A stretch of 64,000 bases of DNA, taken from contig JABAKD010000012.1 in NCBI GenBank assembly GCA_012845835.1, forward strand, positions 13,454,195 to 13,518,194, written 5' to 3'. Positions 44,691-57,387 of this stretch are shown one piece after another (the stretch's first letter is position 1; every line of letters starts with the position of its first letter). The DNA comes from Undaria pinnatifida. Taxonomy: Eukaryota; Sar; Phaeophyceae; Laminariales; Alariaceae. Under the pieces are notes generated by a model that saw only the letters and a list, made by a program, of their open reading frames with translations, made no database searches and was not told where the DNA came from. Both the position numbers and the translations under genes were made by a program.

Positions 44691-46327
44691 CAGTACTTAT
44701 TATGTTTTATATATTCGCCTTGGGTGGCCCCATCCTCGATCTTAATCCCCACCCTGTTTTTCCCCTGTGCAATGTGCAGTTCGCTTTGTTCTGGTGCCCT
44801 CGTGTGCTCGCTGGATTGTCCGGGCTCATCCCTTCAGCGCACGGTACGGTCTTGCTGGGATACGAGATTTTTTCTTGGTTAGAAAACGAAAAGGTCGTCG
44901 AAAGGTTGGATGCATGGAAAATTCCATGTCCAAGAATATATAAAAAAAAGAAGAATATCTAACTTCCACAGTACTTCAGGACATAAAAATAAAACCAACT
45001 AAAGCACTGCAACCAAGAAGAAGGCACCACCCAACCGGGGTCGGGGCAGCCCTTAAACTCGGTTCCGAATGCAAATACTGTGCTAGAAGGTTGTGAGCAT
45101 TACGTTAGACTGATATTTCCACCCAACTAAATCCAACCCAACAAGTGCCTGTGCTGGGGCTTCCTCTTGGAGCGACGAGCTCTGTGGCCACAGGCTACAA
45201 GACAGACATACGTACACATCGCAAATACAATATCGTAAGGTGATTTACCTATTATGCAATGCCAAACGCAATGAAAACGAAGGCGGAACATTAGCAACCT
45301 GGCACAATCTAAAGAAGGTTCCTAAATCGGGTACCCCACTGTACTTGGATCATGCGCGTGTTTTTTACCGCTCTTTCCACCAATGCTTCAGTAGATATGC
45401 GGCTGTTACATGTACAACTGCAGTTTTTATAGGAATATCGCCGACCGCACTAATAATACCACTGCAGTTGAATGGCGTTGTATACACTCGCGGCCGCAAA
45501 AGTAGATAGTCGAGGACGAATATCCCGCCCTCCGCCCGCCCGTCCCCGCCCCCAGACAGACATAATATTCCACGTGATCTGCAACGGGAAAACGAGAAGA
45601 AAACGGTGACCAAGAAGGCGAGAAGAGTTTTGTGCCAAGGCACCAAAAAACGGTCACAACTCACAACGCCATGATGGTACAACCAAATACTCACAAAGAG
45701 AGTTGACCAATCACGCTCACCATAGAGAATACAGGCAGGAACGCAGGCATGCAGGCATGCAGACAGGCATGGAGGTAAGAGGGAGCGCGAAAATTCATTT
45801 CATCCTCTGTGCACGCTTCAACAGATCGACAACGCAGTCATGGTGTTAACTTGACACAAGACACAGGTGCTTGATTGAGTGACGAGAGGTGGTTTTAGGC
45901 AAACGAAGGATGAAACACCAGCCAATAACCCTATCAGTCACTAGAACTCTCTCCGGAACTTCATACTCAACAGGCTTTGCATCTCTGGCCAGAGCGAGTG
46001 CCTACTATTGATACAGACAGTACATAAAGTCGGATAAAGCAGCAGAGGTTCTTTATCGACCCCCAAAAATATCACCTTGTTATCGTATGAAGCGCTGCGG
46101 ACACGCTCTTCTCGCTCCAGTTACCAATTGCTACCAACTATTTCATTTGCTTTCCTCTGTTCCTTTGGGATTGATTTGGTTTGAATTGTATTTTTCACAG
46201 GAGTGCGTACGAGTATTTTTGGTGTTCTTTTTCCCTCCTTGTTGATCGTTGAATGCGTCGGCATAACAAAGCCACACCAACTAATTTGGATTTTTTCCAA
46301 GTATCGCTGCTACTTAGCTCGGTGGCG

Positions 46328-46482
46328 GACCGCCGTCTCGTAGACATAATGTATACTTTTTAGTACTGATCATAAGGTGTGACTGAGGTGTGCTTTTGAC
46401 CGCCGTCTCGAGTAGACATAATGTATACTTCGAAGTGCTTTTTAGTACTGATCATAAGGTGTGTCTGAGGTGTGCTTCTGAT
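46328..46482 (+). repeat. Tandem duplication, about 75-85 bp
   Basis: Two units with GACCGCCGTCTCG..TAGACATAATGTATACTT and TTTTTAGTACTGATCATAAG; the second has a 12-base insertion (CGAAGTGC...). Confidence 0.92.
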
Positions 46483-47494
46483 TAACGTGTTTTTTCCACC
46501 CATCGAAATCCAGCACACTAGCCACAGCACACCCAGTGTCCGTGCCGATTCGTCATCCTAGAGAGCATAAAAAAACTTTGTGTTCGTATTCACAAACTTT
46601 GAGACAGGCATAAACATCGCAAGTGCTCTAAGCAAGCTACTAGGCGCATACGGTATACTCACGCATGTGGCGTCCAGGCTGTTTTTCTGGAGCATGGCCG
46701 CGTGACTCTTGGCATTATCAAAGTCGCCAGTTTGCGCCTGTAATCAGTCGTGAACCTCTGTTCGCTTCACATAAAGTGCTGTATGTTCCATTCCTGAGCG
46801 AGCGTAGCGGGCGGCGAATGCCGCCCGCGGAGCGCAGCGCCTCGTATACCCTGGTATTAATGAACATGCCTTTGGGTGGTTGGTAAACATCGTCAAATCG
46901 TCGCGATATCGTTCGAAACCAAAACACAAACCAACCAAAAAAAAGAGGCAATATACCCCCCAAAAACTCCAGCCGCCCGCGCTTTCGCACGCAAAACACT
47001 CCCCCGCTCTACGGTCATGATACGAATATTGTAGAAGAGCCCGCATTGGGCTCGAGAAACTCTTCCAAGCCGCTTTGTTGAAGGCGGCCAGAAACTATCC
47101 CAACTCCGATTTATAAACCTGCCCCAAACGAACACTAAACCGACGGGCTTCAAGAAAACGCATTATTGGTTACGATAGAGTGACGTAAATACCCCCAAAC
47201 TCGGAAATAATACACCTAAAGGACTCGAAGTACTCGAAGTTGCACCTAGTTAAGGCTTCGACAAAAGCTAGAATTTGTACATAACGGCTTCGACAACTGC
47301 ACACTGCAATGGTAGCAGGGACGAGCGATGCCGGACGCTCGGATCGTACCTTCAAACAAATCCCACCCCAGGTCGGCACGACACGCTGCTTTCTACGGTA
47401 CCTGGCGCTCGATATGCGTGCCCAGCACAAAATAAACTATATAACATCACCCCCCCAAGAACCCGGCTCTATTATATTATAAAATAAAAATACA

Positions 47495-47655
47495 CTCTAG
47501 CTGTGAGATCGCATATTCTGTCGAAGCTCATTTTTGCAAGCTGGGTGATACTTCGATCGCGCGTATTACGGGTTGTGTGTCCTCATGAAGGATATAGGTC
47601 GGCGACTCCCCTTGCGACTACAGTGTAGCTATCAGGGTAAAATATTATACATCAC
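47495..47655 (-). repeat. ELTADV/DLTAGV module, copy i (long form)
   Basis: On the minus strand it reads TGATAGCTACACTGTAGTCG, ACGCGCGATCGAAGTATCAC and AGCTTGCAAAAATGAGCTTC, giving MSFDRICDLTARVYFYF. It is nearly identical to copy b over 150 bases. Confidence 0.8.
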
Positions 47656-47760
47656 AGCTCGGGGGGGCATTGACACTAGAATCGCCTCCACGCACAACGG
47701 CTCTATTTTATCTCACAGCTCGGGGGGGCATTGACATTAGAATCACCTCCACGCACAAGT
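47653..47760 (+). repeat. Tandem duplication, about 55 bp
   Basis: Two copies of CACAGCTCGGGGGGGCATTG plus CCTCCACGCACAA, adjoining module copy i. Confidence 0.9.
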
Positions 47761-48956
47761 GGGCGACGAGGCCACCCACAGAGGTGACGCATCCCTTCCT
47801 CCCCCCCCCCCCGCATCCGTAGTGTGAACATGGTACGGCACCCACAAGGCAGTTACATAGTACTCCCGTCGCTGTCTCTGGACGTGACCATACCGGAAAT
47901 TAAAATAACTCATTGAAGCTGCCATCCATATGCAAGTCCGCCGCACAAGCGGTTCTTATTAGGATGCAGCTCACCCTTCATGCGACTCGCCGAACACCTC
48001 ACGGCGCTTCGCGCTTGGTACAATGTCTGCCTGTCGGTGAAAACCCAACATGCTCCGTCCCGGCATTGCAGACATGCGCGAGTTTATCTCATACGACTAC
48101 GACCATGCATGAACATCGAGCATACCCCCCCACCCACCCCCCCTACCCTCCCGCCACTAATTGTGAGTCCCGAAGAATCGTAACCACAACAACGTCACAT
48201 CAACACCCAAGAACACCACGCAAAACGTTCGTCGTTCGGGAAGCGATTTTTGCGTCCTCGACCTCTGCTCACATTCTACAGATCCATTTGCGTTTTGTCG
48301 GAAACATGAATGGGTGCCAGACACATGTTCTTGGGCGCCTGGCGCGACCAAACTTTGGCCTATCAAAACAAACGCAACCTATGCTGCGGACAGCAAATCG
48401 GGTCAAACGCAGCTCTCCATGCAACGTACCACCAGCCTAAGGCTTACTATACAGCCAAACGCGTCACTACCATCCTTTTACCAGTGAAAAAACTACGACG
48501 GCGAGAACATAACACCCACGCGCCTCGCCTTACGAGAGCAAACGCTACCGCAAAACGAAACGCGATGTACGCGTAAGCGGTGGCGCTCGATGCTCGGTAC
48601 CACCGCACCCAGAATAAAAACAACATAAGGCGCTATTAATATCATCGCCTCTTAACCCCCTACTCTCCGCCGGACCAGCCTTATTAGCTTTCCCTCCAAG
48701 CAAACCCTCCCACCCGCCGTCGCCGCTACCGTCTACTCCTCCACAGCCACAACTTCGCAAAATGCGTGACCCTCAAAAGCGCCACTCGCGTATCCACCCG
48801 CTCCCCCGGCTCTCCCGGCGAGCGTCACCCCCAAAAAACGCGGCATGTAATCTACAAAACCAGGCGATCGCACCGCACCGCCTTACCCCAACCAGCTAGA
48901 CGCCCACCAACCGGCACACATCACTCCGCCTGAACCCAATGAACTGTATGCACCCG

Positions 48957-51900
48957 CTAACTCCCCGCCTCGTCTAGCCCCGTCGCCCGCGCTTCCGCGA
49001 CTCCGCCACCGAAAAATCTCTCCAGCAACTCCATTGTCCAGCGCCGCCCAGTGTCTACCAGCGTGATTCCGTTCCCCTTCAAAATGTGCGCCCAGCGTCG
49101 CCCCGCAATCATCGCATCATTTATCGCAGAGCCTTCATTCCATCCCCAAATGCACGCCGCCGCGGCCGCTAACACCGCCGCGGTGAGGGCGAACAGCGTC
49201 AGTAATGCTGCCAAGACTCTGCCCCACCGCACCCGGCGCCTGGTCGTCCGACGCGGCCGGTGCCGCGGAGGAAGGGTCCCAGGCTTTGGCGACCTTCGCT
49301 CCCGCTCCCGCCCCCGCATGTTTTCCAAAAAACTACCACCACCACTACCACCTTCACCGCCGCCACCACCACCACCACCACTACCACCACCCCCTCCCTC
49401 AACTCGGCCATGCGCTGAAACCGCCACGCGGTTGCCGAAGAAAGAATCGCTGCCTCCTCCCCCCCCCGCAGCGCCCCGCCCCTTCCCTCGGCGGAGGGCT
49501 ACCCCGCCGTCCTTACCTCCCTTAGCCGAGCCGTTGCCCGTCTTGAAAGCGGGAACTGCCCCCAACACGTCGCCGCCTCTACCCTCTTGAAAGGCGCCCT
49601 TTCTTCGCGAGGGGAGGGTCCACCGGCGCGACTTACGGCCGCTGCTACCACCACCCGAGACAAGGGCGAAGGAGGTGGGATGGGCCCCACCACCCGAGGC
49701 CGGGGGGACTCCACTACCCGGGCCGGGGGAGCCAACCCCCGGCGACCGTGCGCTCCCTGCAGCCGCGTGCGAGCGGCGTCGGTTCGGCGACAGCGTCCCC
49801 TCCTCTTCCCATTCCTCACCCTCACCCTTACCCCTACCCCCGTCCTCACCGGTGCTTCCACCTCTTACTAAAACTCCCGCGGACAATCCCGCTCCAGATG
49901 CGATCTCAGATGTTGCATCAGACGCCGCTTCAGATGACGCCACCGTTGCAAGCCCAGGCTTTCCTAGGGGGGGGATCGTTCCACGGCGTCCCCTCCCGCT
50001 GCGAGAACCCCCCGTTCCCCTCTCTTCCGGACTCCAATCGCCGTGGGAACTCCTTCCATCACCACCAACACCTCCGCCGTTAGAGGTGGTGTTGCCGCGA
50101 GCTGCAGCGGTAGCGGCGGCAGATTCCCGCCGGTTCATCGTAGGGGACGAGAAATCGAAGAACGACGATTTACGCCGGTGGGCACCAGCAGCACTCGGGT
50201 GGCGGTGGGAGCCACTCGCGGGCGTCGTGCCCGGGGGGGCAAAGGAAAGGGTGTGCTGCCCGACCACCCCGCCCCAGTCTAATCGAGAAGACGAAGGCAG
50301 AGTGGCGAGAGAGTGGGAAGACCCGTCGGCAATAGCTAGAGGAGAAACTGATGCAGGGGAAGAATGAGACGAAGCCTGTGAGGAATTGGTGGAAAAAAAA
50401 GACAGTCTACCTCCTCCCGAAGAACTTCGAGAAGAGGCGTTTTGTGAGAGAATCGCGTGGGCGGGACCTGAGGACGGGGCCAAGGCGAATTTTTGGGTGA
50501 CGGCGAGGCGGATGCGCCGTGATCGATTCGCCTCTTTGACGGCCATGACGAAAGCCTTGCCCCGGCGCGTGTACAGCTTGCTCATGAACTGGCCCAGACA
50601 CACCATCGCCAGGTAGACGTTGAATCTACGTTTTTTTTAACGTTTCGCAGGTTAGGTTTGGTCGGTCCCACGTCAGCAAAATGGGCACGCGCGCGGGGGG
50701 GGGGGGGGGGAGGGGCGGGGGTACTCAGTTGGTGCATGGCCGTGGTCGTACGACCATAGACCCTCGAATCCCTACTATGCCGGGACGGAGCACGTCGGAT
50801 TTTCACCAACCAGGCAGACATTGCTCACACCAAGTTGGGAGCGGGGCGGGGGGAAACATAGGGGGGGGGGGCAAGGAGGGGGAAGAGGGGGAGGAAGGCG
50901 TACTAATTGATTGGCTTGGTTGCCTTAGGACGCACGGTACAGTAGTGGTGCACCAACGATTATTTTTCTAGTACTACTCCTCGCTTGAGGAGCCCTTTGG
51001 CTTCTTGACCTAAAAAAACGCCTGTGACTACAGTACATCGAAGGTGCAACTCGATGGACAACACGATGGCCCAGGTATACAAAAAAAACATACTAGGAGG
51101 GATAAAGCACACTGGGGGGGATAAAACACACTGGGGGGGATAAAACATACTGGGGGGGATGCAACACACTGGTGGAGGATAAAACACACTGGGGGGGATA
51201 AAACACACTGGGGGGGATAAAACATACTGGGGGGGATGCAACACACTGGTGGAGGATAAAACACACTGGGGGGGATAAAACACACTGGGGGGGATAAAAC
51301 ATACTGGGGGGGATGCAACACACTGGTGGAGGATGAAACACACTGGGGGGGATAAAACACACTGGGGGGGATAAAACATACTGGGGGGGATGCAACACAC
51401 TGGTGGAGGATAAAACACACTGGGGGGGATAAAACACACTGGGGGGGATAAAACATACTGGGGGGGGATGCAACACACTGGTGGAGGATGAAACACACTG
51501 GGGGGGATAAAACACACTGGGGGGGATAAAACATACTGGGGGGGATGCAACACACTGGTGGAGGATAAAACACACTGGGGGGGATAAAACATACTGGGGG
51601 GGATGCAACACACTGGTGGAGGATAAAACACACTGGGGGGGATAAAACACACTGGGGGGGATAAAACATACTGGGGGGGATGCAACACACTGGGGGAAAA
51701 TAAAACACACTGGGACGGGATATAGGGGGGAGCAAGGAAGGGGGGTCAAGTAGGGAGGGGGGGGGCGGGGGGGGGGGCGTACTCATTGGTTGGTTTGGTT
51801 GCCTTAGGACGCACGGTACAGTAGAGGTGCGCCAACCATTGTGTTTTTTTTCTGCGGCTCCGATCCTATCGAGGATTGTTGTCACAATAACCCTCGTCAG

Positions 51901-54900
51901 GCAAAACCTGATTGGGAGTACACTGAAAAAAAGTATACCCTTATGAACAAACCACGGCCTAGGCGTACCAAAAAAAAAATCATTATTGCGAAAAACAAGA
52001 ATGACATTCCGACGGTTTCGGTTCAAGGAGCCCCGTCATACACAAAACGAAATACTCAAAAAAATGGTACAATCACCTCTGATCACCCCCCCCCCCCAAA
52101 AAAAAAGAAACGAGAAAAAACTGAAAGTAACTATATCCTGTTTATCCCGATGAACAAACCCATGCATGTCCTGTAGGCAATTTGAAAAAGCCATATTGCG
52201 AAAAAAAAAATGGCCTACCTGGTATAATTTATTTATTTTCCGACGATAGTATCAGTAGGTTAAGGAGCCCCGTTCTTCAGAAAATATTCTAGACAAAAAG
52301 AGGTACAGTACCTCTATCGGTCAAAGCGTGTCAGGCATTGACCATCCATTGACCATGCACCCCGTTCGAGACGGTGCGGGGATCGGGGGGGGGTGGGGTG
52401 AACGGGGGGGGGGGGGGGGGGGGGGGACGCAACCCCTTAAAAAAGCGGCAACTTGTGCGACTTTGACTGCCAAGAGCTCTCGCCACGGAGCTCGGCCGGG
52501 ACCCGACGAGCGTCTAAACGTGCCGCCGGGGTCCCAACATGTGCCGTCGGGCTCTTGCGCGCCCCCCGCAGTCGAAAGCGCGAGAAACGACCCACAGGCG
52601 CCGTCTAAGAAGCGTCTGAGAAGAAGAGCTTGCTAAAAGGCACAAAATGCTGCCTATTATACACGTAAAAAAACATTGCACGAGCGTATGAGCAGGCGTA
52701 GCTCTCGTGTTCTGATTGACACACACAGTCACACGCGATGTACGACGCACAGGTTCAATTTTCCTCGATATCATTTTTTCAACGGCCGTTTCATCATGCT
52801 GCGTATTCACTTTTCGGTGAAGGTTTCATACGGTCTGGGTTTGGCCATCATCGTCTTGAAAGTTGTGGGCCTTCTAATGGCCGTCACAAGATAGCACAAG
52901 ACCGCCCTGACTTCTTCGCCATGTTGCGTTCTCTCCCAGGTGCCATTGATGATGGACGTGATACCCTCTGTTAGCCCAATGCCATCCTTAGCCAGTTCCT
53001 AGGGTCTGCTAGTATGACATTTTTCTTTCTTTTCTTTTTCTATTCATTTTTTTCTTTTTTTTTCTCTTCTTCTTTCCTTGCTTTCTTGTCTTGTTTTTTC
53101 TTGCTTATCTTGTCTTTTTCTTCTCTTTGCTTGCCTTTTTCGTCTTGTTTCGTTTTTCTTCTCTTTTCTTTCCTTTCCTTTATCTTCTTTTCTTTTCTTG
53201 TCTTTGTTTATTTTTCTCCAATTGACTTATGCCTGTCGTGCGTATGCGTAGTGGTAGATACTACGTGTAATATATACGTGGTAGTCTTCCTTGGGTGGCA
53301 ATCGGAATATTTGGTTTCTCCAGGCGTGAGTAGTGAGACGTATGCACCGGCCTGGACCTGGCACATCGTGGACTGACTCCCGATTTCACTTTTATATGTT
53401 TCTGGTGGAGGCATGAATTGCGTCAGCTGTGATATATGCGTGTACCACCTTGGGTTGTATGTGTTTTTCCCTGGAGTATTCCTCAGCTCCAGAGTGACTG
53501 GAGCCTGTCCTATGACCACGGACTTGATTATGCGAGTTAATGTGAGAACAACAACAACAACAACAACGGCGTGATCAGTTTCGTCATGTAGCGAAACGTT
53601 TTTGTCATGACGGTTTCATGATGCGGCGTGATCATTTTTCAACGACGGTTTCACCACGCGGAGCAATTGTTTTTCGATAAAACGTTTTCATTAGCCGCGC
53701 GTATACGAGCTGGTTTGGCTGTAAAAGCAAAATTCACGTAATTGAGCATATTTCACGAACCACAGGGAATTGGGTCGTAATACGCATATCCTTATGATCG
53801 GCCAATCAAAGCGCAGCTGCACAGCGATTTTGAGCCTGAACGGATGTGTTGCCGCTCTTGTGCGGTATCCTACACATAAATCAAGTCATATGCGGGAAGA
53901 AAAAAAACAAAACGAAACCGATTTTTTTCAAAATGCGGCGAGATTACCGAAAAATATGCCAAATTTGAAAATTACTCGCAGCTCGCAGCCACAGCAGTTC
54001 GATCACACAGCGATCGTGGCGTCCAGGCCCCAGCGCGAGCGATGGAGGAAGACATCGCACCCCGGCGTGGTCGAAGTCTAAACGCCTGACACGCCTGGGG
54101 CCCATAGAATTGTGGCAAGGCTTTGCTCTGCTCGTCGAGCATTATTTTGGATTCATTGGAATCCCGGTATGTTTCGCGCAAGTGGCGACGGTATGGTGGG
54201 TGGAGAATAACGAGTTTAAAATCCAGTTCATGTTGGCTCTAGCAACGAGTTTTCGCGCTCCCATCCATCACAGGTCGACCTCCAGTTCGAGAATACAGAT
54301 CATGAAAATGGTCAAATTTTCCCCGCTCGTATTTTTTCCCTGGAAGTTTCGTCAAACCTCGTCATGTTTTCCCCCCTGGGCCTACTGGTCGCTCTAAGTC
54401 AACACTAAATCCCTTTTCGCAGCGCAGTTTTACGACTTTTGACCTGAAATTTTGACACGTGATTCGGAACGCATTTGTCTAGGCCTTCAAGCCGGCTCCA
54501 ACGCAAGAAAAAACACCATTTTGTGACATATCTTTCGGTCGATTTCCATCTTGGCTTTTTACACAAACGGTCATAATTTTAGCTCATCAACTTTTTTTTT
54601 CTGGAGCCGGCTTGGCGGCCTCGACAAATGCGCTCTGAATCACGTGTCAAATTTTCAGGTCAAAATTCGTAAAACTGCGCTGCGAAAAACCATTCAACTG
54701 TCACGACAACCTCTGAGACAGACCAGCTCGTAAAATAAATACGAAAATACCTGGTACTAAATACTCCCTTACCTGCCGGCATGGTAGAGCCACATCTGCA
54801 GCAGCATGTGGGCGGTGATGGCGCTGACCATACCCACGAGGTGTTTCGCGTGAAGCGGGTGAAACCAGGTCCGGATCTTGATCAGATTCATGCCCAACTT

Positions 54901-57334
54901 TTCCACCTGGCGAATCCAGATTAGGGTGCAGTCAAATATAAACTAAATTATAAACTCGTAATGTTGAAAAAAAAAAAAAAAAAATGGCCAAATGGGTACC
55001 ATCGTTTCTTTATTGTGAACAAGTAGGTTCTCTTCAACGTCAATTTCATTTCACAACGAAAGACAAAAGACAAACGCCGGGACTACCGTTAATTGCCGCG
55101 TTTGCTCTTTTTTCTTTCTTTAGCGCACATGAGCTTTCTTTTTTTTGCCGACCGTTTTCAACTTGCGACAGTCGTGGGATCACAAGCCGATACAAAGCTC
55201 GTTTGGGCAAGGTCGGTGGTGCTTGCCCGTACGTGCGCGGTGGCTACTAGCTTTGTAAGGTCGGTGGTGCTTGCCCGTACGTGTGCGGTGGCTACTAGCT
55301 TTGTTTTGTTTCCAGTTTTCAAGAGATTCTTTTTTTCAAGGCACCGTGCCTGATATCGCTCATAGGAAGGCCGGTGCTCCCCCTCTTGACTTACCACATG
55401 CGACGACACTCCCGGGAGTTCAAGTCAACCCCACCCCGAAGGGACAGATCAACATCCAGATCGTATAGATGATATAAATATAGATCATCTAGATCATCTA
55501 CAGATCATCTACGATAGATCTTATAGTTGCCGTTAGGAGATGCTCTGCAGGATCCGTGCACGCAGAATACAGATCCAACCCAGGAAACCTGTGCTCTCAA
55601 AAGATCATGCAGATCGTACGGCTCCCACCGGGTAAATTCAGCTATTAATATTATAAACCATACAAAGGTGCCCTCAAAAATCTAGATCAAGTGGGGATAG
55701 ATCATCTGATCTGTTGTTAAAAGACGTGTGGAACATTGTGCATCTCCAGTACCATACGGCGGTCGGTCACCTTACCCCGCGTAAAAACCGGGAAAACGAC
55801 GACGTACTAATTCCAAGCCATGCGTCCCCACAAACGCCCTCTTTTTTTACTCTCCGGCGGATGGGGAAAAAAAACGCTTAACCCCTTCAGAGCACCCAAA
55901 CCTCTCCCAATACTAGTTCCAAGTAATTTAGTCCCCAAACAGGGGTTCCAGCTGTAAAGGGGTTGAGGTCATCACACACTTCCACGAACTATTTATGCAT
56001 GCCGTGTGTCGATTTCACTCAATTGTATTCGCAATCCAGCGCTAGCTGGCGTATCCTTCAGTGCCCGTGGTGGCGACGCCGGTAGTGTTTTTTGGAGATA
56101 ATATGAAAAAGAAAGAAAGGTCGCCCCAGAGTCTTACTACGGTAGCCCCCCCTGACGTTTCTTTCACGAAGTCGCCGGTTTCAAAACCAGCTCCCGGTCA
56201 CATCTCCTGAAACACGGTGTCCCTCGACACCCCAACGTCATCGATCGATATACCTTTGCACACAAGAAAACATGTGGATACTTTTCTTCCAATAGTATCC
56301 TTCCTTGCGTCGTGCAGCCCTGAAACGTTGGTTCGCCAAAGAAAATCGCTGATTTTTTTTTTGGGGGGGGCTATCGTATTAAGAATTAGTCCCCACCTTA
56401 GGTTTCACGCAAAAGGAAACAACGACACCCCCCACCAGATGTACAATGTCCGAGACCCAGGCATGAAGGGGCAGTCTGTACAAAAACCAAGTAAAAAACG
56501 CATAATCAAATCCAATCCCGTTGCTCTCGGGTGTGTTCTTCATTCTGACCTGCCAGGTATAACATACTAGACGGTTCGTACGATGTGGTTTTCTGTTTTT
56601 TTGTTTTCATACTTTTGTGGTGTTGCCTCCTCGGGTTGTACGGTGACGATAACATTAAATATACAGTACAGAAAGTCATTGATACTCCAAGTAGGAACAA
56701 CAACTCCTACGGACTACGGACTATCACACCGAAAAAGCGCACCTTTATTTCAAAAGGTACCAGGTAGCTCGCTTGTCGAAAAGGAGCGTAACTATAGTGT
56801 AAGAGTGTGTGTGCCTGAAAACGTAAAAGACCACAAAAAACACCTCCGGGCTACAAAATAACCTCAAAAGCTGTTTAAAGGAGATAGTCTGGTTGAGTTG
56901 AACAGAACGAGTCAAAAGCCAACGAAAACCAAAACACCAGAAAAACATTATTGTTGCGTTGGACAGAACCGAGTCAAAAGTCAACGAAAACCAAAACGCC
57001 AAAAAAAACATTCCGGTTGCGTTGAACAGAAGAGCCGAGTCAAAAGTCAACGAAAACCAAAAACACCAAACAAAAAGCATTCCCCAATACGTGAGAGAAA
57101 TCACACAGCATCAAGGGAAAGCCTGGTTGCATGGAAAACGGTAAGACGAGCACCCCCAAAACGAAGCAACCCTGTTGATATATCCCTACCAGCCTTTGAT
57201 GTCCCTACCAGGACGTATCAGCGTACCTGCCGCTGCATGCCGGGACCGCTTTTGCCCAGCAGCCTCTTGCCGACCTCGTTGATTACAAGCGGCACCTTTT
57301 TCGTGTTGCCGAGCCTGCTGTTAAGCTCGTCCAT
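48957..57334 (-). CDS. Unknown membrane protein, C-terminal exons
   Basis: Firm exons in transcript order: 57334-57227 (MDELNSRLGNTKKVPLVINE...), 54906-54773 (VEKLGMNLIKIRTWFHPLHA...), 50625-48957 (FNVYLAMVCLGQFMSKLY... to stop). Phases 0, 0 and 2/1 agree, with donors GTACGC and GTAAGG and acceptors CAG, CAG and TAG. HLVGMVSAITAHMLLQMWLY runs across the junction into FNVYLAMVCLGQFM, giving one or two hydrophobic segments. The 556-codon last exon is basic, then about 400 residues of Gly/Ser/Pro/Arg (disordered), then VLAALLTLFALTAAVLAAAA (a transmembrane span) and a short amphipathic tail. I do not recognise the family. The start is unresolved: the ATG at 57334 follows a good acceptor (GTGACAG) and is probably internal; see exons at 60225 and 61172. 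Confidence 0.75.
50740..50832 (+). repeat. Dispersed 90-bp repeat, partner of 39802
   Basis: See the 39802 copy. It lies in the intron between the 54773 and 48957 exons of the unknown membrane-protein gene. Confidence 0.75.
50860..51842. repeat. 20-bp minisatellite flanked by 100-bp direct repeats
   Basis: The array (51088-51720) has about 30 units of GGGGGATAAAACACACTGGG. Variants (ACATACTGG, GATGCAACACACTGG, GGTGGAGGAT) recur in a fixed order, giving a higher-order unit of 3-4 monomers. It is bracketed by TTGGTTGCCTTAGGACGCAC (50,928 and 51,797 regions), each preceded by a G-rich tract and followed by GGTACAGTAG-GGTGC. It is intronic in the unknown membrane-protein gene. Confidence 0.92.
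51940..52320 (+). repeat. Two copies of the GGTTAAGGAGCCCCGTCATTC family
   Basis: Copy at 51940-52080 has ATGAACAAACCACGGCCTAG, GACATTCCGACGGTTTCGG and AAGGAGCCCCGTCAT. Copy at 52150-52320 has ATGAACAAACCCATGCATG, TAGGTTAAGGAGCCCCGTTC and CAAAAAGAGGTACAGTACCT. Same orientation. Confidence 0.7.
52470..52620 (+). repeat. Dispersed GC-rich repeat, partner of 30600
   Basis: GCCACGGAGCTCGGCCGGGA and GCAGTCGAAAGCGCGAGAAA; see the copy at 30600. Confidence 0.55.
52833..53568 (+). mobile_element. (AAC)n-tailed retroposon, 3' copy
   Basis: It starts GTCTGGGTTTGGCCATCATC, the same point as 13790. It continues through AQDRPDFFAMLRSLPG, a T-rich middle, TATGTTTCTGGTGGAGGCAT and TGATTATGCGAGTTAATGTG, and ends in seven AAC units. 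It corresponds to the 3' end of the LINE at 12735-14476. Confidence 0.82.
54990..55310. repeat. 45-bp tandem duplication within intron DNA
   Basis: AAGGTCGGTGGTGCTTGCCC plus GTACGTG.GCGGTGGCTACTAGCTTTGT occurs twice (55213-55257 and 55258-55302). The rest of the stretch shows nothing recognisable. Confidence 0.85.
55455..55690 (+). repeat. GATC-rich cluster, copy 3
   Basis: TAGATCATCTAGATCATCTA leads into GGATCCGTGCACGCAGAATA, CCAACCCAGGAAACCTGTGC and ATCATGCAGATCGTACGGCT, collinear with 10467-10560. Confidence 0.7.
55850..56070 (+). repeat. Dispersed repeat, CTCCGGCGGATGGGG copy
   Basis: CTCCGGCGGATGGGGAAAAA, then AACCCCTTCAGAGCACCCAA, CAATACTAGTTCCAAGTAAT, ACACACTTCCACG and CGTGTGTCGATTTCACTCAA. 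Parts match 2250-2395 (inverted), 9420-9540 and 60940-61035, so this is the longest copy. Confidence 0.65.
56899..57075 (+). repeat. Tandem repeat, about 60 bp x 3
   Basis: Units of GAGTCAAAAGTCAACGAAAA plus CCAAAACACCA...ACATT...GTTGCGTTG. Intronic, about 150 bases from the 57227-57334 exon. Confidence 0.9.
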
Positions 57335-57387
57335 CTGTCACCGACACAAGAATGCATGCAAAAAAAGCGGACGTTTCATGCAAAAAA

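Larger units (their letters stand above)
39049..48956. other. Intergenic block of repeats, no supported gene
   Basis: This lies between the 3' ends of the sulfotransferase gene (plus) and the unknown membrane-protein gene (minus), which converge. Reading frames are short and lack recognisable domains. Contents are listed separately (GATC cluster, CAGTAG element, 30-bp array, SINE-like units, microsatellites, tandem duplications, module copy i). The stretches 43500-44440, 44960-46300 and 47900-48900 hold nothing I can name. Confidence 0.7.

Noticed and set aside
48957-50606. Calling the 549-codon frame a single-exon gene starting at its first ATG
   Set aside because: The frame continues upstream of that ATG to a splice acceptor, and phase and sequence join it to exons at 54773 and 57227.
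51088-51720. CRISPR-like array
   Set aside because: Repeats are contiguous with no unique spacers, and the genome is eukaryotic.
50960-52026. 332-codon protein with PPSVFYPPQCVLS repeats
   Set aside because: Minus-strand translation of the 20-bp minisatellite; three overlapping frames are equally open.
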